From Sutterella sp. (GTDB lineage: Bacteria; Pseudomonadota; Gammaproteobacteria; Burkholderiales; Burkholderiaceae_F): 10,585 nt of DNA. Shown here in pieces: positions 1 through 7,183 of this stretch. The first letter of the stretch is position 1; every line of letters starts with the position of its first letter. The stretch is from positions 1-10,585 of the forward strand of contig DYCH01000008.1 of the NCBI GenBank assembly GCA_019418235.1. Direction: 5' to 3'. The notes beneath the pieces were generated by a model. The model ran no database searches, had not been told where the DNA came from, and saw only the letters and a list, made by a program, of their open reading frames with translations. The position numbers and the translations under genes were made by a program.

Positions 1-15
1 GATTTACAGGCAATC

Positions 16-43
16 ATTAGATGACAAATCTTTAGGGGGTCAA
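16..43 (-). promoter_or_regulatory. candidate leftward sigma70 promoter
   Basis: On the minus strand TTGACC (43-38) is followed after 16 bases by TCTAAT (21-16), each close to the sigma70 consensus. Transcription would start near position 9 and run off the left edge, so no target gene is visible. The -35 overlaps the left arm of the 39-60 dyad, which would suit an operator. This rests only on matching short motifs in AT-rich DNA. Confidence 0.28.
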
Positions 44-60
44 AAATTGTCGTTTTTGAC
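39..60. repeat. perfect 8-bp inverted repeat, 6-base spacer
   Basis: GTCAAAAA (39-46) is mirrored exactly by TTTTTGAC (53-60) around TTGTCG. Neither strand has a T-run directly after the stem, so it is not an intrinsic terminator. The arms carry outward-pointing TTGAC sequences, TTGACC leftward and TTGACA rightward (56-61). A regulator-binding dyad over a leftward -35 is one reading; no downstream gene in the window supports a rightward promoter. Confidence 0.45.
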
Positions 61-198
61 AGAACCTCTCATCGTCAAATAACAAAAACTCACGATAAAA
101 ACCAACCAATCCAACTTAAACCATCATTTTTATAAATCACACAAAATGAAAATAATTCATTAATTTCAACGAATTAGATGGCATAACAAATTTTACAA

Positions 199-235
199 AT
201 CAGTTTATAAATCATGTATCTGATTTATAACTGAT
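199..235. repeat. 14-bp imperfect inverted repeat
   Basis: The left arm (199-213, ATCAGTTTATAAATC) and right arm (222-235, GATTTATAACTGAT) are reverse complements apart from one extra T in the left arm, separated by 8 bases. The length is notable even for AT-rich DNA. No U-tract follows on either strand, so termination is unlikely. It may be an operator or a transcript stem-loop; no function can be assigned. Confidence 0.45.
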
Positions 236-294
236 GAGAAAATGGGAAGAACTGCAAAGAGAATCTTGCTCTTAGACAAACCGAGCGCACATGC

Positions 295-328
295 GAAAAG
301 TCCTCAGTATTTTTCAATACTAAGGACT
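295..328 (-). terminator. intrinsic terminator after tRNA-Met
   Basis: Read on the minus strand, a 13-bp stem (328-316 with 311-299, one G-U pair) closes a GAAA tetraloop and is followed by a short T-run (299-296). It begins 6 bases after the CCA end of the tRNA, the expected place for a tRNA transcription terminator. Because no terminator is visible after thiD, it may also end leftward transcripts of the pgi-waaC-waaA-thiD cluster. Confidence 0.82.
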
Positions 329-334
329 GTAATT

Positions 335-411
335 TGGTGGCGAGTCAGGGATTCGAACCCCGGACACAAGGATTATGATTCCTCTGCTCTAACCGACTGA
401 GCTAACCCGCC
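335..411 (-). tRNA. tRNA-Met (CAT anticodon), elongator type
   Basis: The minus strand folds into a full cloverleaf of 77 nt including an encoded CCA. The 7-bp acceptor stem is GGCGGGT with ACTCGCC (one G-T pair), the D arm contains GCTCAGTCGGTTAGAGC, the anticodon stem is GAGGA with TCCTT around the loop ATCATAA, and the T loop is TTCGAAT. The anticodon CAT lies at 377-375. CAT tRNAs are initiator Met, elongator Met or lysidine-modified Ile2. The initiator is unlikely because the first acceptor pair is G-C and the anticodon stem lacks the three G-C pairs. The GGAATCATAATCC core looks like betaproteobacterial elongator Met, but Ile2 is not formally excluded. It has its own promoter and terminator. 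Confidence 0.93.
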
Positions 412-423
412 GAGAAGTGAAAT

Positions 424-452
424 ATTATAGTACTCTTTTTTAAAATGCAAGA
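424..452 (-). promoter_or_regulatory. promoter of tRNA-Met
   Basis: A perfect minus-strand -10 TATAAT (429-424) lies 12 bases before the tRNA 5' end. The -35 is less certain: TTGCAT (450-445) gives a 15-base spacer, or TCTTGC (452-447) gives 17. The perfect -10 and the position make a tRNA-specific promoter likely, although read-through from thiD could also contribute. Confidence 0.65.
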
Positions 453-494
453 GCATTCTTTAAAAAATTTTAAAAATCTTCACTTTTTTAAGTT

Positions 495-1319
495 TTAGTC
501 TTCTTTGTCCCATAACGCTTCAAAGTGATGAACCGGCCCATGGCCATGACCCACCTGAAGTTCATCGGACTTCGCAATCGCTGCCGTAATGTAATCCTTG
601 GCTTTGCGAGTTGCTTCGGCAACTGTTTCGCATTGCGGCAATAGCGTCGCCAACGCAGAGGATAACGTGCAGCCCGTGCCATGCGTATTCTTGGTTTCAA
701 TGCGAGTGCTATTAAAAACTAGCGCTTCATCTCCACGGATTAAAAGGTCTGGCACATCGCTACCGGATAAATGACCTGCTTTTAATAAGAGCCAAGCGTT
801 TTCATTCATCAATCCCAAAAGGTCTTTGGCCAAGGCAAGCATTTCCTCTTGAGAGGAAATTTCCTTTTGATTGACCAATGCCGCCGCTTCAGGCAAATTC
901 GGCGTCAACACGGTTGCCAGAGGTAAAAGGTAGGTTTTTAATGCCTCAACAGAATCTTCCGGTAATAAACGGTCGCCACTTTTAGCCACCATCACGGGAT
1001 CCAACACAATGAATTTTGGTTGGTATTTCTTTAAAGTCTCGGCCACCACTTTGATGACTTCAACATCGGCCAGCATCCCGATCTTAACGGCATCAATACG
1101 GACATCTTCAAAAAGCGTATCGAGCTGCGCTTTCACAAACGCTGCCGGTATCGGCAAAACGCCCGTCACAGCTTGCGTATTTTGCGCCGTCAACGCCGCA
1201 ATCACGCCACACCCGTAACCACCCAAAGCAGAAATCGCTTTGATATCAGCTAAAACACCAGCGCCACCCGAGGGGTCAACGCCGGCGATCGTTAACACAT
1301 TAGGGATTACTTTTGCCAT
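495..1319 (-). CDS. thiD: hydroxymethylpyrimidine / phosphomethylpyrimidine kinase
   Basis: ThiD phosphorylates HMP and then HMP-P with ATP, giving HMP-PP for thiamine synthesis in the cytoplasm. The 274-residue protein has the usual family length and ribokinase-fold landmarks: the N-terminal IAGVDPSGGAG (11-21), VLDPVM (105-110), LTPNLPEA (138-145), KAGH (180-183) and the anion-hole and catalytic THGTGCTLSSALA (212-224). The C-terminal GHGHGPVHHF (257-266) is typical of ThiD and argues against PdxK or a sugar kinase. The ATG is preceded by a good GGAAG-type ribosome binding site lying inside waaA, and the two genes overlap by 13 bases, so translation is probably coupled. It is the last gene of a minus-strand cluster otherwise devoted to LPS and sugar phosphates. 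No thiamine riboswitch is visible before it. Confidence 0.95.
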   Translation of the reverse strand: MAKVIPNVLTIAGVDPSGGAGVLADIKAISALGGYGCGVIAALTAQNTQAVTGVLPIPAAFVKAQLDTLFEDVRIDAVKIGMLADVEVIKVVAETLKKYQPKFIVLDPVMVAKSGDRLLPEDSVEALKTYLLPLATVLTPNLPEAAALVNQKEISSQEEMLALAKDLLGLMNENAWLLLKAGHLSGSDVPDLLIRGDEALVFNSTRIETKNTHGTGCTLSSALATLLPQCETVAEATRKAKDYITAAIAKSDELQVGHGHGPVHHFEALWDKED

Positions 1320-2602
1320 AACTCTTCCAATACTTTCATGTGACGCTCTGTCGAGCCAACATAGGCTTGAGAAAATGCACGAGCATTGTCTTTTCGCATC
1401 TTTAATTCTTCTTCGTCACCCAACCAAAGATGAGCCTTATCCACGGCTTCTTGGGCACTTTGAACTTGGTCAACGGCCCCCATTGAAATAGCACGTTCCA
1501 CCACCGTTGAGAAATTAAACGTGCTGGGGCCCACGATCACCGGTACACCAACGGACGTCGGTTCTATGACGTTTTGGCAACCGAAATTCTCGAAACTTCC
1601 CCCCATGAGGGTTACGTCGGCCATGGCGCAAAAAAAGAACATCTCGCCCATCGTGTCACCAAAAATCACTTCGGTATCTGCCTTTAAATCATCAGACGTT
1701 TTCAACTCACTTCGTTTTTGATAACGCAAAGACGATTTCTTTAACAAGTCTTCCACTTCATTAAAGCGTTGCGGATGACGAGGCACTAATAAATACTTAA
1801 CGTGAGTTTCGGGATTGACTTGACGGAAGCGTTCAATCGCTTCAATTAAGGGCGCTTCTTCACCATCACGCGTACTGGCCATCAAAAGAATTTTCTCTTC
1901 AATAGCTTCTTTCCAAATGGCTGCCATTTCCAAGGCTTTAGCGGGTGCTTGAATGTCAAACTTAAGACTTCCCACAACGACGGGTTCCACCGTTCCCATG
2001 GCGGTCAACCGCTTGGCATCGTTTTCGCTCTGAGCGCAGACCTTCGTGAACTTACTCATTGCATCGGTCATCACCGCTGCAAATTTCATGGCCTGGTTGT
2101 AGCTTTTCTCTGAAAGACGTGCATTGGCCAACACCATTGGGATGCCGTTGACTCGAGCTTCTTCTAAAAAAGTAGGCCAAACTTCAGTTTCCATGATGAT
2201 GCCCATCACGGGCTTGGCTTGACGCAAGAATTTTCTGACCGCATAAACCGCATCGTAAGGCAACATGCATTGACGAATACGATCAGGGGCCAACTCAATA
2301 ATCTTCTTGCCCGTATCTCGGCCCGTGGGCGTCATGTGCGTGAGCAAAATATCGCATTCTGGCCACTTCTCTAAAAGCGCCTTAACCAAAGGGCGCGTGG
2401 CATTGGTTTCACCAACGCTTACCGCATGAATCCAGATTTGAGGACGGTTGTTGCGAGGTGCGGGGAAATCTACCAAAGCAAAACGCTCCGGCCAATACTT
2501 TAAATAGTCCGGTTGTTTGCGAGCGCGCCACAAGAGATAGAGTGCTGCCAAAGGCAACAAACAAGGCACTAAAAATCGATAGCCTTTAGGAGAAATTTGC
2601 AT
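1307..2602 (-). CDS. waaA: 3-deoxy-D-manno-octulosonic acid (Kdo) transferase
   Basis: WaaA (KdtA) transfers Kdo from CMP-Kdo to lipid IVA at the inner face of the inner membrane, the step before heptose addition. The product is 431 residues, within the family range. A hydrophobic membrane anchor (about 9-26) is followed by the GT-B domains. Conserved sites include HAVSVGE (59-65, with the catalytic-type Glu65), METEVWP (137-143), STRDGEE (243-249), VPRHPQRF (273-280), GDTMGEM (315-321) and GPSTFNF (358-364). The motif usually seen as GGHN or GGQN before the LEP/IEP element reads FGCQN here (340-344). I chose ATG 2602 over GTG 2605 because AAGAAGG lies 6 bases upstream of it. It overlaps the end of waaC by 17 bases and the start of thiD by 13, so all three are probably cotranscribed. 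Whether it adds one or two Kdo residues cannot be read from sequence. Confidence 0.95.
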   Translation of the reverse strand: MQISPKGYRFLVPCLLPLAALYLLWRARKQPDYLKYWPERFALVDFPAPRNNRPQIWIHAVSVGETNATRPLVKALLEKWPECDILLTHMTPTGRDTGKKIIELAPDRIRQCMLPYDAVYAVRKFLRQAKPVMGIIMETEVWPTFLEEARVNGIPMVLANARLSEKSYNQAMKFAAVMTDAMSKFTKVCAQSENDAKRLTAMGTVEPVVVGSLKFDIQAPAKALEMAAIWKEAIEEKILLMASTRDGEEAPLIEAIERFRQVNPETHVKYLLVPRHPQRFNEVEDLLKKSSLRYQKRSELKTSDDLKADTEVIFGDTMGEMFFFCAMADVTLMGGSFENFGCQNVIEPTSVGVPVIVGPSTFNFSTVVERAISMGAVDQVQSAQEAVDKAHLWLGDEEELKMRKDNARAFSQAYVGSTERHMKVLEELWQK

Positions 2603-3554
2603 CACGCACCTTCTTCAAAGCATCACAAACTTCAGAGACCGTCGGATTGGCTCCAACGCCACCTAAACTGGTGACACGCTCTCCTGTCAATCCCACCAAT
2701 TCGATCGGAAAGTCCAAGAATAACCCCACCGTCGGCACAGCGGTAGCTGCTGCCAAATGCGTTAAACCCGTATCAACACCCACGGCAAATGCAGCCCCTT
2801 GAATGACTCGGGCACACTCTCCAATGAGCATGCGGGGCATCACGCAACAGAAGTCTCCTGCCGCCTTAGCAATACGCTCGACACGTTCGCGTTCTTCTTG
2901 CGCTCCCCACAGAAACTTCACATTCATGCCTTCTTCATGAACTTTCTTTGCTAATTCCACCCAACGGTCTTCGGCCCATAGTTTCGTCTCACGGCTTGTA
3001 TTCACTAAAAAGACGGCATAAGGTGAAGCCTCTTTTTGGGCTTCTAGATTCTTCATGCCGAAGGCCAAAGCCTTTTCGTCATAGTCGTAGCCAACGGCCT
3101 TGGCTAAAAGTTCACGACAGCGTGTCACGGCTAAAAGGGACTTTGAAACCTCATAGCGTTGATCATAAAGACGACTCGCCATCGGTTCTTTAATACTTTG
3201 AGCATCGTAACCGGCAACCGGCACCTTTGCCCATTTAGCAATCAAAGCGCTCTTAAGAAGCCCTTGAAGGTCAACCACCAAATCGTAGTGCTCTGATACA
3301 AGGGCGTTTTTGACGGCACTAATTTCACGCCACGTTTGAGCATCAAATAGTTTTTTGCGCCATTGACGCACCGCCACTTCGTGGACATTTGTCACGTGCG
3401 CACTTAATCGCGGGATGTCGGCAAAACTTTTTTCAACAACCCAGTCAATCTGTGCTTGCGGGAAAGCTTTTGCCAAATCGTGCACAGCGGGCAATGCATG
3501 AATCACATCACCCATCGATGTCGTTTTAACAATCAAAATCTTTGAAGGACTCAT
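2586..3554 (-). CDS. waaC: lipopolysaccharide heptosyltransferase I
   Basis: WaaC (RfaC, a GT-9 glycosyltransferase) moves L-glycero-D-manno-heptose from ADP-heptose onto Kdo of the lipid A-Kdo acceptor, at the cytoplasmic face of the inner membrane. The 322-residue length matches the family. Clear landmarks are ILIVKTTSMGDVIHALPA (6-23, the acceptor and catalytic loop with Asp16), VVDLQGLLKSALIA (93-106), the VNTSRETKLW segment that begins the ADP-heptose domain, and GVDTGLTHLAAA, the nucleotide-sugar motif. The SMGDVIH and LQGLLKS motifs favour heptosyltransferase I over WaaF. ATG 3554 is preferred, with AGAGGG 8 bases upstream; an in-frame GTG at 3557 is also possible. Only 4 bases separate it from the pgi stop, and it overlaps waaA. 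Its donor is made by the divergent hldA-hldD-gmhB-hldC cluster. Confidence 0.94.
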   Translation of the reverse strand: MSPSKILIVKTTSMGDVIHALPAVHDLAKAFPQAQIDWVVEKSFADIPRLSAHVTNVHEVAVRQWRKKLFDAQTWREISAVKNALVSEHYDLVVDLQGLLKSALIAKWAKVPVAGYDAQSIKEPMASRLYDQRYEVSKSLLAVTRCRELLAKAVGYDYDEKALAFGMKNLEAQKEASPYAVFLVNTSRETKLWAEDRWVELAKKVHEEGMNVKFLWGAQEERERVERIAKAAGDFCCVMPRMLIGECARVIQGAAFAVGVDTGLTHLAAATAVPTVGLFLDFPIELVGLTGERVTSLGGVGANPTVSEVCDALKKVRDANFS

Positions 3555-3558
3555 CACA

Positions 3559-4974
3559 TTAGCCCTCTAAAGCGGAGGCTTCGACTTGACGGCAAAGACG
3601 CTTACCTAACTCAACCCCGGGTTGGTCAAACGCATTGATGCCGTAAAGCGTTGCCAAAATGGTTGTCTTATGCTCGTACATCGCCATCATGGCACCCAAC
3701 GTCTTGGGCGTGAGCTTACTGATACGCAAAGCTGTCACGGCATTGAAGTATTCTGAGTGACCACTTTCTCGCGTCACAAGAGCTTGCGCTTGAGCACGAG
3801 CGTTCGCCGTTAAAACACAATGGTGGTGATTGTGGTGGTGACCGGGATCTTCACACCACACGATGTCAATACTCGTGCGGCCCGTGCCTTCACGAAGCCA
3901 TTGATAAAAAGAGTGTTGTGCTTCGTTACCGTGCCCGCCCCAAATGCCTTGCCCCGTGGGGCCGGAGGCCATACCGCCTTCAGGCGTATAGGTTTTACCC
4001 AGGCTTTCCATCTCTAACTGTTGAAGCCATGCCACCATCATGCGAAGGCGTTCATCGTAGGGCAAAAGACAATGCGCTTGCATCTTAAATTGGGTGGCAT
4101 TCCAATAGGATAAAAGCGCCAACGTTACGGGAAGATTTTTCTCCAGCGACGCTTCCAACATATGGCAATCCATTTCATAAGCGCCATCTAAGAAGTCTTG
4201 GAATTTTTCTTCGCCCAATGCAATCAATAGCGGCAAACCCACGGCTCCCCAAACAGAAAAACGGCCTCCCACCCATGCCCACATGGGAAAGAGGTTTTCG
4301 GCAGGCAAATTCATTTCTTTATAGGCGTCCGTCTTTGCGCTCACCAACACCATGTGCTTGGCACGATCGGCAAAGGACGTAATCCCCGCCTCACCTAACC
4401 AATGATCCACGGTTTGGGCATTGACTTGCGTTTCACGCGTCGAAAAGCTTTTGCTCGAGACCACAACCAACGTTGTCTCGGGATTGACACTATCTAAAAT
4501 ACGATCAACCAAAATACCGTCAACGGCCGATAAGAAATGCAAGCGGATGGAAGGGTTCACATCTCGAAGTGCGTGATAGACCGCATGCGGTCCCATCTCA
4601 GAGCCTCCGATCCCCACATTAATAACGTCAGTGATGGCTTTGCCGGTTGCGCCAACCCATTGACCGCTTCGCACGTCACGAGCAAAGGCTTTCATGCGAT
4701 CTAAAGCGGCTTGTACTTCTTCATAGTAAGGAGCAGACGCATCACGCGTACGCAATGAGGTGTGCAATGCCTGACGATTTTCCGTCTTATTCACAATGTC
4801 ACCCGTCATCATGGAACGCTGTTTTCCAATGACGTCACGGGTGCGGGCATTATCCAAAATCCCTGTCCAATCCTTAGACGTCAGGCGTTGTCGGGCAATA
4901 TCCAACGTTAAACCGCAAGCCGAGATTTCGCAGTCGGTGTACGTTTCTGATAAAAAAGCAATAGAGTCAGACAT
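3559..4974 (-). CDS. pgi: glucose-6-phosphate isomerase
   Basis: Pgi interconverts glucose 6-phosphate and fructose 6-phosphate. At 471 residues it is well short of the roughly 550 of E. coli Pgi; the N-terminus and several loops are reduced while the core is complete. Visible elements are NVGIGGSEMGPHAV (119-132), the phosphate loop SSKSFSTRET (173-182), VGGRFSVWGAVGLPL (235-249, signature 1), catalytic Glu323 in MESLGK, catalytic His354 in EAQHSFYQ, and FDQPGVELGK (449-458, signature 2). The Glu-to-His spacing of 31 residues equals that of the rabbit enzyme. A longer frame begins at a TTG (5019), but ATG 4974 starts a more plausible protein; neither has a strong ribosome binding site. A local histidine cluster sits at 379-385. 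It heads the minus-strand cluster and is 4 bases from waaC. Confidence 0.93.
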   Translation of the reverse strand: MSDSIAFLSETYTDCEISACGLTLDIARQRLTSKDWTGILDNARTRDVIGKQRSMMTGDIVNKTENRQALHTSLRTRDASAPYYEEVQAALDRMKAFARDVRSGQWVGATGKAITDVINVGIGGSEMGPHAVYHALRDVNPSIRLHFLSAVDGILVDRILDSVNPETTLVVVSSKSFSTRETQVNAQTVDHWLGEAGITSFADRAKHMVLVSAKTDAYKEMNLPAENLFPMWAWVGGRFSVWGAVGLPLLIALGEEKFQDFLDGAYEMDCHMLEASLEKNLPVTLALLSYWNATQFKMQAHCLLPYDERLRMMVAWLQQLEMESLGKTYTPEGGMASGPTGQGIWGGHGNEAQHSFYQWLREGTGRTSIDIVWCEDPGHHHNHHHCVLTANARAQAQALVTRESGHSEYFNAVTALRISKLTPKTLGAMMAMYEHKTTILATLYGINAFDQPGVELGKRLCRQVEASALEG

Positions 4975-5195
4975 AGTCAAAAAGTGTTTCGCACGCTTAA
5001 AGCGCACGAAAATAGGCAAATTGTCGATATCGCTAATTGTCTCACGTATCGAATTGCCGTTTCAAAATATCCTGTTAACGAGAAGAGTTTTGTTGCAATT
5101 TTTGTCATTTGACGCTAATTCATACTCATTTTTCAACAAAAAACACTTCCAATGCTTAAAATTACTGACAGATTTAATGCGAAAAGGATTTGAGC
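4975..5195. promoter_or_regulatory. divergent intergenic region between pgi and hldA
   Basis: This 221-bp AT-rich stretch must drive both the pgi-waaC-waaA-thiD and the hldA-hldD-gmhB-hldC clusters. Rightward, TAAAAT (5157-5162) is a plausible -10, putting a start near 5169 and a leader of about 27 bases, but no good -35 lies 16-18 bases before it. TTGACG (5109-5114) and TTGCAA (5093-5098) are -35-like but lack matching -10s. Leftward I see no convincing promoter. Small palindromes occur: GTCATTTGAC (5104-5113), CGATATCG (5025-5032) and CGCTTAAAGCG (4994-5004), the last in the pgi leader. Their function is unknown. Confidence 0.4.
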
Positions 5196-6152
5196 GTGAA
5201 CACGACTTTTGCTCAAAAGAAAATCTTAGTTGTTGGCGATGCCATGTTGGATCGCTATTGGTTTGGTGACGCAAACCGCATTTCTCCGGAAGCCCCCGTC
5301 CCCGTTGTACGCATCATGCGTTCAGAAGATCGACTTGGGGGAGCTGCCAACGTAGCACTTAACATTGCGAGTCTTGGGGCCCAAACCCAACTTTTATCCG
5401 TGATCGGTTGCGACGAAGCCGGTGAAACCGTCGAGCGCATTCTTCACGAAAATAACATTACACCGCACTTGCACCGCGATCCTGAAATTAAGACCACGGT
5501 GAAATTGCGTATCGTTGCCCGTCAACAACAAATGTTGCGTGCTGACTTTGAAAGTCGCCCCACAACAGAAGTGTTGGCCAATCACCTCTCCGCTTTCGAA
5601 AGCATCATTAGTGACAGTGACGTCATCGTCTTATCAGACTACGGTAAGGGGGGATTAAATCACATCACGAAGATGATTGAATTGGCTCGCGCCAAGAGTA
5701 TCCCCATCATGATTGACCCCAAGGGTAGCTGCTATGACCGTTACCGTGGTGCCACGTTAATTACGCCAAACCGTGCCGAATTAGCCCAGGTCGTTGGTGA
5801 TTGGGAAAGCGAAGAAGAGCTAACGCAAAAAGCCCAAGAACTTCGTCAAAAATTAGATCTCACGGCCATTTTGCTCACGCGAAGCGAAGAAGGCATGACG
5901 CTTTACACCAAAGACGGTCAAACGTCAGTGCCCGCTCAAGCTCGTGAAGTCTTTGACGTTTCAGGCGCAGGCGACACGGTGATTGGCGTGATGGCCACGA
6001 TGGTTGCCATGGGCAAGACTTTGCAAGACGCCATGCGCATTGCCAACCGTGCCGGTGGCATTGTTGTCGGTAAATTAGGTACAGCCACGGTGAGCTTTGA
6101 AGAGCTCTTTGCCGATGGCTACGAAGAACTTTCCTTGGAGATGAGTAAGTGA
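5196..6152 (+). CDS. hldA: D-glycero-beta-D-manno-heptose-7-phosphate kinase
   Basis: HldA (RfaE domain I) phosphorylates D-glycero-D-manno-heptose 7-phosphate at C1 using ATP, giving the 1,7-bisphosphate. The 318-residue product has only the PfkB/ribokinase domain, so the bifunctional E. coli HldE is split here, with the adenylyltransferase encoded by hldC three genes on. Motifs are VVGDAMLDRYWFG (12-24), PEAPVPVVR (31-39), LGGAANVALNIASLGA (47-62, PfkB signature 1), MIDPKG (172-177), TPNRAE (190-195) and DVSGAGD (254-260) with catalytic Asp260. An in-frame TTG at 5190 sits only 1 base after AAGGA, whereas GTG 5196 lies 7 bases after it and is the better start. The stop overlaps the hldD start by 4 bases, indicating coupled translation. 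Confidence 0.94.
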   Translation: MNTTFAQKKILVVGDAMLDRYWFGDANRISPEAPVPVVRIMRSEDRLGGAANVALNIASLGAQTQLLSVIGCDEAGETVERILHENNITPHLHRDPEIKTTVKLRIVARQQQMLRADFESRPTTEVLANHLSAFESIISDSDVIVLSDYGKGGLNHITKMIELARAKSIPIMIDPKGSCYDRYRGATLITPNRAELAQVVGDWESEEELTQKAQELRQKLDLTAILLTRSEEGMTLYTKDGQTSVPAQAREVFDVSGAGDTVIGVMATMVAMGKTLQDAMRIANRAGGIVVGKLGTATVSFEELFADGYEELSLEMSK

Positions 6153-7183
6153 GTATCGTTGTAACGGGTGCCGCTGGTTTTATCGGTGCCAATAATGTTT
6201 TAGCTTTGAACCAACGCGGCTACACCGATGTGATCGCCGTTGACAATCTCTCTAAGAGCGAAAAATTCCAAAATTTGGCCGAATGCCAAATCAGTGACTA
6301 TTTCGATAAGCGTGACTTTATTGAATTAGTGAAGGCTCGCAAGATTGCCAAGCCCGAAGTCATTTTCCACCAAGGCGCGTGCTCGGATACGATGGAGTCC
6401 GACGGCCGCTACATGATGGAAAATAACTATCGCTACACGCTGGAACTTTTCAATTGGGCACAAGAATTGGGCATTCCCTTAATTTGTGCTTCTTCTGCTG
6501 CCACCTACGGCGCACGCACCACTTTCATTGAAGATCGTCAATACGAAGGTCCCTTGAATGTGTACGGCTACTCCAAATTCCTCTTTGACCAAGTGCTTCG
6601 TCACAAGATGGCCAAAGGTGAAGTGAAAGCCCCGGTGATCAACCTTCGCTACTTCAATGTTTATGGTCCCCATGAACAACACAAGGGTCGCATGGCAAGT
6701 GTCGCTTTCCACCAATTCTTCCAAATGCGTAAAGAAGGTCATGTGCGTTTGTTTGAAGGGTGCTTGGGCTACGCCAACGGTGCTCAAGAACGTGACTTTG
6801 TTTACGTCGATGACGTCATTGCCGTGAACTTACACTTCTTTGATAAACCCGTTACCGGCATCTATAACTGCGGTACGGGTCGTGCACAACCCTTTAACGA
6901 TGTCTCTTTGGGCGTCATTAACGGTTTGCGTGCCGCTGAAGGTCAAACGGCTTTGACTTTAGAAGAAGCTGTCAAACAAGAACTCATTCGCTACATCCCG
7001 TTCCCGGAATCTTTGAAGGGTAAATATCAAGCCTACACGCAAGCCAATTTGGAAAAGCTCCGTGCTGCCGGTTGCGATGTGAAGTTCCGCTCGGTCGAAG
7101 AAGGCACGCAAGACTACGTTCGCTTCTTACTTGAACGTTACCCCAACGTTGAAGACTCTTTGACGGTGGCTGAAGCCCGATGA
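6149..7183 (+). CDS. hldD: ADP-L-glycero-D-manno-heptose 6-epimerase
   Basis: HldD (RfaD, GmhD) epimerises ADP-D-glycero-D-manno-heptose to the L,D form used by WaaC. It is an extended short-chain dehydrogenase with tightly bound NADP. Visible features are the Rossmann loop TGAAGFIGANN (6-16), HQGACSDT (74-81, a family marker), SSAATYG (115-121), and the YxxxK pair Tyr139/Lys143 within VYGYSKFLFDQ. The 344-residue protein is longer than the roughly 310 of E. coli HldD, mainly at the C-terminal substrate domain. The start is GTG, with GGAG 8 bases upstream inside hldA; the 4-base GTGA overlap with hldA and the ATGA overlap with gmhB show a coupled operon. The assignment is secure from the HQGACS and YGYSKFLFD motifs. 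Confidence 0.95.
   Translation: MSIVVTGAAGFIGANNVLALNQRGYTDVIAVDNLSKSEKFQNLAECQISDYFDKRDFIELVKARKIAKPEVIFHQGACSDTMESDGRYMMENNYRYTLELFNWAQELGIPLICASSAATYGARTTFIEDRQYEGPLNVYGYSKFLFDQVLRHKMAKGEVKAPVINLRYFNVYGPHEQHKGRMASVAFHQFFQMRKEGHVRLFEGCLGYANGAQERDFVYVDDVIAVNLHFFDKPVTGIYNCGTGRAQPFNDVSLGVINGLRAAEGQTALTLEEAVKQELIRYIPFPESLKGKYQAYTQANLEKLRAAGCDVKFRSVEEGTQDYVRFLLERYPNVEDSLTVAEAR

Larger units (their letters stand above)
1..298. other. AT-rich non-coding region with inverted repeats
   Basis: I find no credible gene here: every ATG on either strand is followed within a few codons by a stop, the longest being about 13 codons from 234 with no ribosome binding site. The stretch holds three dyads, listed separately (39-60, 147-168, 199-235). 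The 10-mer TTATAAATCA occurs directly at 130-139 and 205-214 and inverted at 221-230. A weak leftward promoter may serve a gene beyond the left edge. Because the region is very AT-rich, some of these repeats may be chance. Confidence 0.6.

Noticed and set aside
199..328. Rightward small RNA from the TTGACA at 56
   Set aside because: No good -10 lies 16-18 bases after TTGACA, and no rightward hairpin with a T-run follows.
4975..5019. 15-residue N-terminal extension of Pgi from a TTG codon
   Set aside because: The start would be TTG without a clear ribosome binding site, and the ATG at 4974 opens a more natural N-terminus.
5190..5195. TTG start for hldA
   Set aside because: It lies 1 base after the AAGGA element; GTG 5196 has proper 7-base spacing.
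5062..5274. Small minus-strand open frame across the pgi-hldA gap
   Set aside because: It overlaps the hldA start antisense, has no family resemblance, and occupies the expected promoter region.
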